A DNA stretch of 64,000 nucleotides from Arthrobacter sp. YN (GCF_002224285.1 NZ_CP022436.1:1674001-1738000); one strand, 5' to 3'. Counted from the stretch's first letter, positions 16,796 to 25,956 are shown. Notes: generated by a model not told the origin, from the letters alone. Numbers and translations: made by a program.

Positions 16796-19700
16796 CTACG
16801 CGCAGCTGAACTTCGCGTCGGCCCAGTCGCCCCAGTCATCGCCGGCGTCGTCGCCGTTCTTGTCAGCGACCAGCTCGACGTTGCGGACACCGGTGATGTC
16901 CACGGTGAGGGGGAGCGCGGCGGAGTCGGCGCTCAGGACGGGGGTCCGCAACAGTTCGCGCCCATCGCCCTTGACAATAAACACCACGGAACCGTGCAGG
17001 CCCTTGTTCAGCTTCGCGTCGTCCACTCCCACCACGGCGGTGAAGGCGTTGCACTTGGCCTCCGTGGCGATGCTGATCTTGGAGTCGGCATGGACGCCGA
17101 TGCCCTTGGAGTACACGACGCCGTCCAGCCGCAGTGCGGGCCCGTCGCCGGCGTTCTGCTCACCGTTGGCCCGGTCCCGTTCTGCAGGTCCCCAACCGTT
17201 GGTGCTGCCGATCCAGGGCAGGTCGGAGGCGAACACGGTGCCCGACAGGACGGGTGCCGGCGGCTCCTGCGAGGTGGTGGAACAAGTGAATTTGGCGTCG
17301 GCCCAGTCCGCGTGGTCGTTGCCGTTGGAATCACCGGCATCGTTGGCCACCAGTTCCACGTACTGGGCACCGGTGACGTCCACCGTGAGTGGCAGGGGAG
17401 CGCTCGCAGCGCCCAGAACCGGTGTGGTCACCTTGGTGGTGCCATCGGCAACCACGGAGAACTTCACGCTTCCCCGCGTCGGTTGGGCGTCGTCGATGCC
17501 CACGGTCGCGGTGAAGGCGGTGCAGTAGCCGCCCAGGTAGTAGCGGACGGTACCGTTGGCGTGGGCTCCCAAGCCCTTGGCGTAAACAGTGCCGTTCAGC
17601 GTGAGCGGAGTGCCGTCACCGGCTCCGGTTCCACCATTGGACTGGTCCTTTTCCACTGGACCCCAGCCATTGGTGGCGCTGACCCACGGGTGGTCGCTGG
17701 CGAATACGGTGGCCTGCGGAGGCTTGGGCAGCGTCCGGACGGCCGTGGTGGTGCTGATGGTTCGGCTGCCTGCGGGCTGCGGGGTCGTGTTGTAGTTGGC
17801 CGTCGCCGTGATGGGGTAGTCGCCGTCAGCCGAAGCCGGCGCGGTGACCTTCCACGTGGTGGTCAAGGTGCCCCCGGCGGGCAGCGTCGAGGCCGTTGCG
17901 GGCGTGGATGGTGTTGCCGTCCACCCCTCGGGCAGTCCCAGCGACACGGTCAGATCATTGATGGCTGCCGGTTCGTCGGATACAAACGTGGTGACGAAGT
18001 CCTGGGCCTTGCCCTGCTGGACCACATCGCCCTGGAGCGCCGCCGAGAGCTGCGCGCAGGCCGGGACGGATTCGGACGCGCCGAGATCCTCCACCAGGAA
18101 GTTGTCCAGGGTGAAGTCCGAACCATCAGTACTGCCCGTGCGCTGCAGTCCCACAAAGTAGTCTCCGCAGAATCCGGTATCCAGGGTCTGCTCGAACCGT
18201 GTGGTTGACGTCGCGGCCTCGATCGCCTGGCTGCCCGTCACTGCGGGTCCGGCTTGGGAGTCGTAGCCGGAAACCCAGGCGTATTGGCCGTCCTTGGAGT
18301 TTTGGTAGTCGAAGGAAATCTTGTACTTGTGGCCCGCCTGGAACGGAACTGTGGCCTCCGTGGTCCGGTACACCATGCCCGGTCCGCCGTCGGGTGCGCG
18401 GTTTTCGTCGTGCGCGATCAGCGACCACGTTCCGTCCAGTACTTCGTCGATCACGTTGGTGTGCCAGCCCTTTTGGGTGAAGGGTTCGTTACGTTCGGTG
18501 ATGTGCGTGCGCGGGTCCGTGGAGCCGCCGGCATCGCCCTTCACGAAGGGTCCCCAGCCTTGGTCCACGTTTTCGAAGTCCTCGCTGAGCACGCCGGTGG
18601 TGGCCACCCTGGCGGTTTTCACCGCACGGAAGTCGTCGACGCGCACTGTTGCGTCGCCGTCGGCCGCTGTGACGGTGACCTTGGCCTTGGTGTTCTTGTG
18701 GGGAACGTCCACCAGGACGCGGATGCGCTGGAAGGCTGTCCCGTGTTTCTCGTCGCCGGCCACGAAATTCCCGGCGTTGGAAGAATCAATGGTGACGCTT
18801 TCGGTCTTGCCGCTGATGTCCACGGAGAGCGTGGTGGGACGGGTCTTGCCGGGCTGGATTTCCACCCAGGCGCTCACTGATTGGGTTCCGGCGTCCAGCT
18901 TCACTTCCTGGCTGATCGACGACGGCGTTGCCCCCAATTCGGCGAAGCGGCGGCCCTTGTCATCGCGGACCTGCGTGACGGTGCCGGCGGGGTTCCATGG
19001 GGAGAGGTCTGCGCCGTTGAAACCGGGATCGTTGAAGGCCGTCCCTGCGCCGAAGTTGGCCTTCTTCGGCAGCTCAGCCTTGTTGTTCTTCGGAGCCAGG
19101 ACATAGGGCTGTTTGGCGTCGGCCGTGACGGCGACCTGTCCGTTGACCACGGGCACGTCGGCGACCTTCACGCGGCCGTTGTCCGTCAGCTTGAAGAGCT
19201 CCAAGGAGCCGGCCTTGGCGAACTCCTTGGTGAGCGTCCACGTGGTGGCGCCACCGGCAGGGTTGTAGTGGTAGAGCTTGTCTGCCGTACCGTTTTCCTT
19301 GGAAGACCACGGGAGCAAGTAGGTTCCACCCTGCAGGACGGAGGTGCCGCCTACGGTGATATTGCGTTCTGCTGCCGTGTTTCCGGTGACGGAAACCCCA
19401 TCGGCGAGGTCGATCCGGTCTGCCGTCCACTTGGTGATCTGGTGGTGCTGCAGGAATTTCGCAGGCACGTTGGCCGTCCACACGTTCTCGCTGAACGCAT
19501 TGAAGTCGTTCTGCCCGGTCCAGCCTTCGAACTCCACAATATGGCTCACGCCAAGCTTTGGATCGGGGTTCCAGACGTCCGACTGGGTGTTGTTGATGAA
19601 ACGCAGGATCTGCGAGTTGATGCCCTTGTTGGTGGAGCCGCCGTACTTCTCATCGTTGGCCCAGTGGGACCAGGTGTTGTTCCGGGAGAGGTGGTCTGCC

Positions 19701-21202
19701 CATTCAGAGCCCACCCGGAAGCCGTTCTTGACCAGTTCCTGCTGCAGGCGCTCGGCGAGCCAGCCGAACTCGTAGTAGACGTCCACGTACACGAAGTCCA
19801 GGTTCTTGTCCGTGGCTTCGCGTAGTTCCTTGATGCGCTGGGCGAGCTTGCCGGAATTAATGTCCTCGCGCTGGTTCATGTAGTAGGACTGGTCCAGCCA
19901 GTTCCATCCCAGTCCCTTGTCCGCGCGCAACAGGTCCTCGCTGAAGGACTTGGCTTCCGGATAGATCTCCGTGGCATTGATGTGGACGCCGAAACCGGCA
20001 TTCCAGTCCTTGCCTTCCTTCACCAGCGTGTTGAGGTCCTCCAGACCGCCTGCACGGGTGTTGAAGTTGTTGCCGTAGTCCGTGTTGGCGGAGTCGTGCC
20101 CCTCGCTGGTGTAGCCCTTGAGCATGGCCACCTGCCCCAGTCCGTCGGTGGCCAGGGCGATGCGCTTGACGTCATCCAGGGTCCTCAGGAACGGGTGGGT
20201 TGCCTGCGAAGCAAAGTTGAACGGGATGTGCGTGATCACGTTGTCCGGCGTTTGCTCGGCCTTGTTGGGGTTGACCTGGATGGACCTCATGGCGACCGCC
20301 GCGTCCTGCCAGTCCACGCCGCCGTCGGCATTGGCATCGCTGGTGATGGCCACGCGGGTCCACGGAAGTTCCTCGGTGGTTGCGGAGCCTTCTGCGCGGT
20401 ACAGCCACTGGCCGCTGGCGATACCCATGGATACGCCGCCGGCTCCGTCGCTGACGGCTTGGCGCCAGAAGCGTCCGCGGTCCTTCGCGCCCGGGCCCGA
20501 CGACGTGTCGTACAGGGCATTGGACTCCACAGCGGCGCCCAAGGTGGCGGTATTTGCCAGTGCATAGGCGGAGCTCTTGGCGGTGGCGTCGAGGGGAGTC
20601 GCCGGGGTGATGGGCGTGAATTCGTCACCGCTGACACTGCGGTCCACGGACAGGTTGGCCGTCGAGACCTGCGCACCGGGCTGGGTGGATCCGACGGTCA
20701 CCAGGTTCAGCCGGGGGAGTTGCAAGGTTTTGACCTGGTGATCAGCGGAGTCCTTGATCTCCGTGACGTTGAAGGACACCACGTTTTTCTTAACCGAGAG
20801 CCGGGCTTTGATCACGGTGTTGCCGAAATCCGGAACGGTCAGCACGTACTCCCGGGCGTCGTTTCCGGACCCGGTGGAGGAACCGGTCACCGTATATTCC
20901 ACGCCATTGAGGGTGATGGTGCTGAGCCGGGTGACGGTACCGTCCAGGTGCGCCTTCGTGGCAGCGTCGGTGTAGCCGAGGACCTGCGGGAAGGTGGTGG
21001 AGACCTCCACGGCGAACTGGCCGGAGGTGATGACGGCAGCATCGATAGCACTGGCGATGTCTGCTTGCTGGGCGAACGGAGCGAAAGGGGAGGATGGGGC
21101 CGCGTTGGCAGGATGTACTGCCAGCAGGCCGAGTGAGGATGAGGCGACGACGCAGGCCAAACTCAGCGATGCGAGGCGTCTGGGGGATGACAAGCCGGGC
21201 AT
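16796..21202 (-). CDS. Secreted endo-alpha-N-acetylgalactosaminidase (GH101) with NPCBM modules
   Basis: A 1468-residue exported glycosidase. GH101 enzymes release the core-1 disaccharide Gal-beta-1,3-GalNAc from Ser/Thr of mucin-type glycoproteins. The start at 21202 has AAGGAG six bases upstream; signal peptide residues 1-35 (LASLSLACVVASSSLG then ANAAP). The catalytic part holds DANADGGVDWQDAA near residue 289, the likely nucleophile in DFVYVDVYYEFGW near 470, and the likely acid/base in GSEWADHLS near 497. After beta-rich modules come a NEW3-like domain (about 1071-1147) and two NPCBM-type carbohydrate-binding domains (about 1162-1307 and 1321-1467), each with FASD.PW, NGWGP and ADWADAKF-like motifs. 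No LPXTG or membrane anchor, so it should be free. Divergent from the agaS-like operon. Confidence 0.93.
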   Translation of the reverse strand: MPGLSSPRRLASLSLACVVASSSLGLLAVHPANAAPSSPFAPFAQQADIASAIDAAVITSGQFAVEVSTTFPQVLGYTDAATKAHLDGTVTRLSTITLNGVEYTVTGSSTGSGNDAREYVLTVPDFGNTVIKARLSVKKNVVSFNVTEIKDSADHQVKTLQLPRLNLVTVGSTQPGAQVSTANLSVDRSVSGDEFTPITPATPLDATAKSSAYALANTATLGAAVESNALYDTSSGPGAKDRGRFWRQAVSDGAGGVSMGIASGQWLYRAEGSATTEELPWTRVAITSDANADGGVDWQDAAVAMRSIQVNPNKAEQTPDNVITHIPFNFASQATHPFLRTLDDVKRIALATDGLGQVAMLKGYTSEGHDSANTDYGNNFNTRAGGLEDLNTLVKEGKDWNAGFGVHINATEIYPEAKSFSEDLLRADKGLGWNWLDQSYYMNQREDINSGKLAQRIKELREATDKNLDFVYVDVYYEFGWLAERLQQELVKNGFRVGSEWADHLSRNNTWSHWANDEKYGGSTNKGINSQILRFINNTQSDVWNPDPKLGVSHIVEFEGWTGQNDFNAFSENVWTANVPAKFLQHHQITKWTADRIDLADGVSVTGNTAAERNITVGGTSVLQGGTYLLPWSSKENGTADKLYHYNPAGGATTWTLTKEFAKAGSLELFKLTDNGRVKVADVPVVNGQVAVTADAKQPYVLAPKNNKAELPKKANFGAGTAFNDPGFNGADLSPWNPAGTVTQVRDDKGRRFAELGATPSSISQEVKLDAGTQSVSAWVEIQPGKTRPTTLSVDISGKTESVTIDSSNAGNFVAGDEKHGTAFQRIRVLVDVPHKNTKAKVTVTAADGDATVRVDDFRAVKTARVATTGVLSEDFENVDQGWGPFVKGDAGGSTDPRTHITERNEPFTQKGWHTNVIDEVLDGTWSLIAHDENRAPDGGPGMVYRTTEATVPFQAGHKYKISFDYQNSKDGQYAWVSGYDSQAGPAVTGSQAIEAATSTTRFEQTLDTGFCGDYFVGLQRTGSTDGSDFTLDNFLVEDLGASESVPACAQLSAALQGDVVQQGKAQDFVTTFVSDEPAAINDLTVSLGLPEGWTATPSTPATASTLPAGGTLTTTWKVTAPASADGDYPITATANYNTTPQPAGSRTISTTTAVRTLPKPPQATVFASDHPWVSATNGWGPVEKDQSNGGTGAGDGTPLTLNGTVYAKGLGAHANGTVRYYLGGYCTAFTATVGIDDAQPTRGSVKFSVVADGTTKVTTPVLGAASAPLPLTVDVTGAQYVELVANDAGDSNGNDHADWADAKFTCSTTSQEPPAPVLSGTVFASDLPWIGSTNGWGPAERDRANGEQNAGDGPALRLDGVVYSKGIGVHADSKISIATEAKCNAFTAVVGVDDAKLNKGLHGSVVFIVKGDGRELLRTPVLSADSAALPLTVDITGVRNVELVADKNGDDAGDDWGDWADAKFSCA

Positions 21203-21280
21203 TATGCTCCTTCTTGATTTTTCCAAGCGAATAACGATCATGTTCTTGCGGACTGTCTAAGACTGCTGCACAGGACAGAA

Positions 21281-21307
21281 GTTGACAAGAGTTAACAAGC
21301 AGTTAAC
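21281..21307. promoter_or_regulatory. Triple GTTRAC repeat upstream of GH101
   Basis: GTTGACAAGA, GTTAACAAGC and GTTAAC start at 21281, 21291 and 21302, that is, 10-11 bp apart on one helical face, 80-105 bp upstream of the GH101 start. GTTAAC also forms the half-sites of the palindrome before the sugar transporter (3915-3928). Candidate regulator site; no direct proof. Confidence 0.4.
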
Positions 21308-21402
21308 TTAAATGCACATCCCGGCACACGCTTACCGCGGTCCGACGGCCATTCCCGCTGTGTGCGGTTAATGAGCAGACTTCCCCCGCGGATGATCCTT
21401 GT

Positions 21403-21455
21403 GAGATCGAAAATGATCGTTTAGTGTTTCTATAGATCAGAAAACGTCATTAAGC
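21403..21455. promoter_or_regulatory. Candidate operator/promoter region of the agaS-like operon
   Basis: The 274-bp region between the divergent GH101 and agaS-like genes contains two related A-rich blocks, GATCGAAAATGATCG near 21406 and GATCAGAAAACGTCATTA near 21435, about 30 bp apart. They lie 25-70 bp before the agaS-like start and would suit the DeoR-family regulator at the end of the operon. The pairing with that regulator is inference. Confidence 0.4.
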
Positions 21456-21476
21456 TGAGCGGGAGCGGAACACACG

Positions 21477-22394
21477 ATGAGCGAGAACACACTGGGCGCC
21501 TTCATGGAGGAAGAGCTGGTTTCCCAGCCCGACGTATGGCAGCGGGCTGTAGAGCAAGCCCGTGCCGAGGACTTGCTTCCGGCTGACGGAAAGCGCATCG
21601 CCGTGATCGGTTGCGGGACCTCCTGGTTCATGGCGCAGAGCTACGCGGCCGCCCGCGAATCCGCCGGGAAGGGCGTCACCGATGCCTTCGCCGCGTCCGA
21701 AGCTTTCCTTAACAGCAACAGCGCCGATCGCCAGTACGACGCCGTTGTGGCCATTACGCGGTCAGGAACCACCACTGAGGTACTTGAGATCCTGGCTGAG
21801 CTTCAGGGGATCGTCCCCACCGTGGCAATCATCGGCGACACCACCTCCCCGATCATCGAACTGGCAGATGCCGTGATCGGACTGCAGTACGCCGATGAGC
21901 GTTCGGTAGTTCAGACCCGTTTTGCGACCACAGCGCTGGTCTACCTGCTGACCAGCCTTGACATCGATGTGCAGCAGGCCATCGATGATGCCCGCGACGC
22001 TGTGAGCGCGCGGGTTCCGCAGGAACTCCTGGATGCCGAGCAGTTCACCTTCCTCGGCACTGGATGGACGGTTGGGCTGGCCCACGAGGCAGGCCTGAAA
22101 ATGCGCGAGGCTGTACAGGGATGGACCGAGTCCTATCCCGCCATGGAGTACCGGCATGGGCCCATCTCCATCGCGGCTCCGGGCCGCGTCACCTGGTTGT
22201 TCGGTGCCCAGCCTGAAGGGCTGGACGCCGACATGGCCGTCACCGGCGCCCTCTACATCCATACCGACAAGCACCCGTTGGCTGAGCTGGCCAGGGTTCA
22301 CAAGGTCACCTTGGAGCGTGCGCGCGTCCGTGGACTGAATCCCGATCTGCCCCGCAACCTGACGCGCTCCGTCATTCTCAACGCCTCCGCCTAG
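21477..22394 (+). CDS. SIS-domain sugar-phosphate isomerase/deaminase (AgaS/GlmS-C-like)
   Basis: A 305-residue protein with two SIS folds. Motifs are VIGCGTSWFMAQSYA near residue 44 (phosphosugar loop), ITRSGTTTEVLE near 97, FLGTGWTVGLAHEAGLKMREA near 190, and MEYRHGPIS near 224. In GalNAc pathways the AgaS enzyme turns galactosamine-6-phosphate into tagatose-6-phosphate and ammonia. At 305 residues it is shorter than the ~380-residue AgaS of enterobacteria and lacks an obvious glutaminase domain, so it is not a full GlmS. It leads an operon with ROK and PfkB kinases, an aldolase and a DeoR regulator. The AgaS role is inferred from this context. Confidence 0.82.
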   Translation: MSENTLGAFMEEELVSQPDVWQRAVEQARAEDLLPADGKRIAVIGCGTSWFMAQSYAAARESAGKGVTDAFAASEAFLNSNSADRQYDAVVAITRSGTTTEVLEILAELQGIVPTVAIIGDTTSPIIELADAVIGLQYADERSVVQTRFATTALVYLLTSLDIDVQQAIDDARDAVSARVPQELLDAEQFTFLGTGWTVGLAHEAGLKMREAVQGWTESYPAMEYRHGPISIAAPGRVTWLFGAQPEGLDADMAVTGALYIHTDKHPLAELARVHKVTLERARVRGLNPDLPRNLTRSVILNASA

Positions 22395-22403
22395 GCACCC
22401 GTC

Positions 22404-23327
22404 ATGGTTCTCGGAGCCGCAGAATCACCGGTCCTCTCCTTCGACGTTGGCGGGACTGACATCAAAGCCGGCTTGGTGGATGCCAGGGGAAACGTCCTGG
22501 GCATGCGCCGCGTCCCTACGCCATTGGATCCTGCTCGCCCCGGCGAAGCGATCCTGGACAGGCTGGCCGAGCTTAAAATCGAACTGTCGACCGAATTCCC
22601 GGAGGCCACCGCCAAAGCGGCCGGCATCATCGTCCCGGGCATCGTGGACTCCGTGGCCGGCATCGGTGTCTATTCGGCCAACCTCGGCTGGCGTAATTTC
22701 CCGTTCACGGCCGAAGCCGAAAAGCGGCTGGGGATTCCGGTGGCGTTTGATCATGATGTCCGGTCCGCTGCGGCCGTAGAACACACCTTTGGTGGGTCCA
22801 AAGAGTTCAAGGACGTTGTGGTGATGGTGGTGGGGACCGGCATCGCCGCAGCCGTTTTCTCCGGTGGCAAGGCGGTCACCGCTGGCGGCTTCGCCGGTGA
22901 GCTCGGCCATGCCCAGGTCCCGGACCCCGACGCCGGACCTGGCTCCACGGGCTCCACCATCCTGGAAGCAGTCGGTTCGGCCGGTGCCATCGCCAAGCGC
23001 TACTACAAGGCGTCCGGGAACAGGGTGAACGGTGCCCGCGGTGTCCTGCTCAGGGCCGAAGGCGGCGACGAACTGGCCGCACGCATCTGGGCCGATGCCG
23101 TGGATGCCCTCGCCTTCACCATCTGCCAGTGCGTCAACATCATAGGAACCGAAGCGGTGGTGATCGGCGGCGGCCTGGCTGAAGCCGGCGACGAACTGCT
23201 GGAGCCCCTCCGGACCAAGGTGGACGGCATCCTTGACTTCCAGCGACGCCCACAGCTGATCCGGGCCGAACTGGGGCAAGACGCCGGCCTTTTGGGTGCG
23301 GCTTTGAACGCACGGGCACTCCTGTGA
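22404..23327 (+). CDS. ROK-family sugar kinase lacking the usual zinc-binding cysteines
   Basis: A 307-residue ROK kinase with the phosphate-1 motif LSFDVGGTDIKAGLVD, the catalytic-region VAFDHDVRSAAAVEH, and GTGIAAAVFSGGK. The position following GELGH normally carries the CxCGxxGCxE zinc motif, but here reads AQVPDPDAGPGSTGSTILE without any cysteine; the metal histidine of GELGH is kept. Probable role: phosphorylation of N-acetylgalactosamine or a related hexose(amine) at C6, feeding the SIS isomerase. It starts 9 nt after the isomerase gene and its stop overlaps the next start by 4 nt (GTGA). Confidence 0.85.
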   Translation: MVLGAAESPVLSFDVGGTDIKAGLVDARGNVLGMRRVPTPLDPARPGEAILDRLAELKIELSTEFPEATAKAAGIIVPGIVDSVAGIGVYSANLGWRNFPFTAEAEKRLGIPVAFDHDVRSAAAVEHTFGGSKEFKDVVVMVVGTGIAAAVFSGGKAVTAGGFAGELGHAQVPDPDAGPGSTGSTILEAVGSAGAIAKRYYKASGNRVNGARGVLLRAEGGDELAARIWADAVDALAFTICQCVNIIGTEAVVIGGGLAEAGDELLEPLRTKVDGILDFQRRPQLIRAELGQDAGLLGAALNARALL

Positions 23328-24304
23328 GCAGCACAATGAAGCGAGCCAACGTGAACCGCATCATCACCGTCACCGCCAATCCGGCCATCGACATGACCTA
23401 TACCGTGCAGGGAATCACCGAGGGCGCCAGCCACCGTGTACCCACTCCTTTGAGCCGGGCCGGCGGCAAGGGCATCAACGTTGCCCGTGTGACCCACCAA
23501 CTGGGCTACCCTGTCCTGGCCATCGCACCCACCGGAGGCGCCGCAGGGCAGACCCTCGCAGCTGAGCTCTGGACCAGCGGCGTTCCCCACGCCCTGGTGG
23601 GAGTCGCCGCCGAGACCCGCCGCAGCATCGCCTTGGTGGACACCGTCGCCGGCGAAACGTCCATCTTCAACGAGGAGGGCCAGGCACTCCTGCCGGACGA
23701 CTGGCGCGCACTCCGGATTGCGGTGGTTGAGGCCGTCAGCGGAAACCGAAACCTCCCGGCCTCCGTCCTGGTCGGTTCGGGAAGCCTGCCGCCGGGTGCT
23801 CCAGCAGATTTCTATCCGGAGCTGGTGCGCCTGGCCCACGACGCCGGTATCCCGGCCATCATCGATACCTCCGGTCCCGGAATCATCGCCGCAGCCAAAG
23901 CGGGCGCGGACATCCTCAAACCGAATCATCACGAGTTGGCCGAAGCGACCGGGGAATCCAGCCTGGAAGCAGCCGCCCTCGCCCTGATCGACATGGGTGC
24001 CCGAACGGTACTGGTCAGTGCCGGGGCAGACGGCATGCTCGCCTTCGATCATGCCGCTCCCGGCGGCTACTGGAGCGCGCGCCTGCCTGAAGCGCTGAGG
24101 GGCAACCCCACAGGGGCGGGCGACGCCGGTGTGGCGGCTGCCGCCGTCGCACTCGCCGAAGGCATCACGGAACCGCGCGAAATACTCCGCCGGGCCACCG
24201 CGTGGTCCGCCGCTGCCGTGCTCATGCCGGCCGCCGGCGAAATTTCACCGCGGTACCAGGAACTTCAAGACCAACTGATCGTGACATGGAAGGAGACCCG
24301 GTGA
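23324..24304 (+). CDS. PfkB-family phosphosugar kinase (tagatose-6-P / fructose-1-P kinase type)
   Basis: A 326-residue ribokinase-superfamily enzyme resembling LacC/FruK. The N-terminus ITVTANPAIDMTYTV is typical of phosphosugar kinases, GGKGINVARVTHQLGYPV is the substrate-binding signature, and NPTGAGDAGVAA near residue 265 holds the catalytic Asp. In this operon it would phosphorylate tagatose-6-phosphate to tagatose-1,6-bisphosphate. The start is given as GTG at 23324, which overlaps the ROK stop (GTGA); ATG at 23336 is an alternative. It ends with the same 4-nt overlap into the aldolase gene, indicating translational coupling. Confidence 0.87.
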   Translation: MSSTMKRANVNRIITVTANPAIDMTYTVQGITEGASHRVPTPLSRAGGKGINVARVTHQLGYPVLAIAPTGGAAGQTLAAELWTSGVPHALVGVAAETRRSIALVDTVAGETSIFNEEGQALLPDDWRALRIAVVEAVSGNRNLPASVLVGSGSLPPGAPADFYPELVRLAHDAGIPAIIDTSGPGIIAAAKAGADILKPNHHELAEATGESSLEAAALALIDMGARTVLVSAGADGMLAFDHAAPGGYWSARLPEALRGNPTGAGDAGVAAAAVALAEGITEPREILRRATAWSAAAVLMPAAGEISPRYQELQDQLIVTWKETR

Positions 24305-25140
24305 CCCTGGTCAACACACGGGAACTCATGGACAGGGCCGCGGCTTCCGGCGCAGGCCAAGGTGCGTTCAACATCATTCATATCGAAACAGCCGAGGGCC
24401 TGGTGGCCGGAGCCGAAGCGGCAGGTGTTCCGTTGATCCTGCAGATCTCCGAGAACTGCGCCAAGTACCACGGTGGGCTCGAACCGATTGCGTCAGCCGC
24501 CCTGGCGATCGCCCGCTCCGCCGCCGTCCCGGTCGCCCTGCACCTGGACCATGCGGAGTCCGAGGACCTCGCTCTGGCTGCGGTCGACCTTGGGTTCGGC
24601 TCGGTCATGTACGACGGCGCACATCTGCCCTACGAGTGGAACGTCGAAGTCACCCAACGTGTCGCCGCCTACGCCCACCAGCGCGGCGTTTACGTCGAGG
24701 CCGAGCTCGGCAAAGTGGGGGGCAAAGACGGTGCCCATGCCCCGGGCGTCCGGACCGACCCCGCCGAGGCCCAGGCTTTCGTTGAGGCCACCGGTGTGGA
24801 CGCGCTCGCTGTGGCTGTTGGTTCCTCCCACGCCATGACCGAACGAAGCGCCGCACTGGACCTCCACCTGATCACCCGCCTGAAGTCCGCGGTCGGAAAA
24901 CCGTTGGTCCTTCACGGCTCCTCAGGCGTCACAGATGAGATGCTCGTAGCCGCTATCGGCGCGGGTATGACTAAAATCAACGTATCCACACATTTGAACG
25001 GGTTCTTTACCCGCGCCGTCCGTGAGTACCTCGATGCCAACCCTGCAGTGGTGGATTCCCGGAAGTACCTCAAGGCCGGCCGGGATGCCCTTGTGCTGGA
25101 GTCCGCACGTATGCTGACGCTGTTCGCCAAAGCGAAATAG
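24301..25140 (+). CDS. Class II aldolase, GatY/KbaY type (tagatose-bisphosphate aldolase)
   Basis: A 279-residue zinc-dependent aldolase. Visible are VALHLDHAES (zinc His and catalytic Asp), EAELGKVGGKDG (zinc-side Glu and phosphate loop), VGSSHAM (zinc His region; family consensus usually GTxHG), LHGSSGVTDEML and TKINVSTHLN. It should cleave tagatose-1,6-bisphosphate (or fructose-1,6-bisphosphate) to dihydroxyacetone phosphate and glyceraldehyde-3-phosphate. The GTG start has AAGGAG seven bases upstream and overlaps the PfkB stop; an in-frame ATG at 24286 overlaps that Shine-Dalgarno. Tagatose specificity is inferred from the operon. Confidence 0.87.
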   Translation: MTLVNTRELMDRAAASGAGQGAFNIIHIETAEGLVAGAEAAGVPLILQISENCAKYHGGLEPIASAALAIARSAAVPVALHLDHAESEDLALAAVDLGFGSVMYDGAHLPYEWNVEVTQRVAAYAHQRGVYVEAELGKVGGKDGAHAPGVRTDPAEAQAFVEATGVDALAVAVGSSHAMTERSAALDLHLITRLKSAVGKPLVLHGSSGVTDEMLVAAIGAGMTKINVSTHLNGFFTRAVREYLDANPAVVDSRKYLKAGRDALVLESARMLTLFAKAK

Positions 25141-25164
25141 CTCCGAACCCGCGAAAGGCTCGTC

Positions 25165-25956
25165 ATGACGCGCACCGATCGGCTGACCGCCATCCTCGAT
25201 CTCCTGGCCGAGTCCGGCCATGTGGAAGTCGAGGACATCGTGACGCGTCTGGGCGTGTCACCAGCCACGGCCCGTCGAGACCTCGACAGCCTCGCCAAGC
25301 AAAGGTTGCTCAGCCGGACCAGGGGTGGCGCCACCACCGGATCGGTGGCCTATGACCTCCCGGGCCGCTACAACCGTGACGACCACGCCCAGGCCAAGCA
25401 GGACATTGCCCAGGCCGCGTCCGCGCTGATCCGACCCGGGGCCGTGATTGGCCTCAGCGGCGGCACCACCAACACCGCGCTGGCCCAGTTGCTCTCCACC
25501 CGTGAAGACCTCAACGCCCCGTCCAACAGGCCCACGCTGACGGTGGTGACCAACGCCATCAACATTGCCTCGCAACTGGCGGTCCGGCCCAACATCAAGA
25601 TCATGGTCACCGGCGGCATCCTGAATCCACGCTCCTACGAGCTCGTGGGCCCCTACACGGACGTGATCATGCAGAAAGTTGCTTTGGACATTGCGTTTAT
25701 CGGCGTCAATGGTGTTGACCCGGACCTCGGTCCCACCATCACCGACGAAGGCGAAGCCATGGTCAACACCGTGATGGCACGGCGCGCCACGGAGTCCTAC
25801 GTGGTGGCTGACTCCTCCAAAGTGGGCCGCCGCTCCTTCGCTGCCATGGCGGGTTACGACTTCAGGCACCTCATCACCGATGCCGGAATCAGCGCCGAGG
25901 ACAAGGCCGCCTTCGAAGCCAAGGGCACGGAAGTCATCGTCGCATCCGCCGGCTAG
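25165..25956 (+). CDS. DeoR-family transcriptional regulator
   Basis: A 263-residue DeoR regulator with an N-terminal HTH (VEVEDIVTRLGVSPATARRDLDSL, about residues 14-37) followed by the characteristic RTRGGA turn. A phosphosugar-sensing domain follows with VIGLSGGTTNTAL, VTGGILNPRSYELVGP and VADSSKVGRRSFAAM. It is the last gene of the GalNAc-type operon, 24 nt after the aldolase gene, with GCGAAAGGCTCGTC before the ATG. It probably represses the operon and is released by a phosphorylated intermediate. Its 3' end overlaps the convergent phosphatase gene by 23 bp. Confidence 0.92.
   Translation: MTRTDRLTAILDLLAESGHVEVEDIVTRLGVSPATARRDLDSLAKQRLLSRTRGGATTGSVAYDLPGRYNRDDHAQAKQDIAQAASALIRPGAVIGLSGGTTNTALAQLLSTREDLNAPSNRPTLTVVTNAINIASQLAVRPNIKIMVTGGILNPRSYELVGPYTDVIMQKVALDIAFIGVNGVDPDLGPTITDEGEAMVNTVMARRATESYVVADSSKVGRRSFAAMAGYDFRHLITDAGISAEDKAAFEAKGTEVIVASAG

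Noticed and set aside
16778..21136. Forward open frames of up to 476 codons opposite the GH101 gene
   Set aside because: The GH101 product has domains throughout its length; the antisense frames have none.
21477..22394. Complete glucosamine-6-phosphate synthase (GlmS)
   Set aside because: Only the SIS part is present; there is no N-terminal glutaminase domain with a catalytic Cys.
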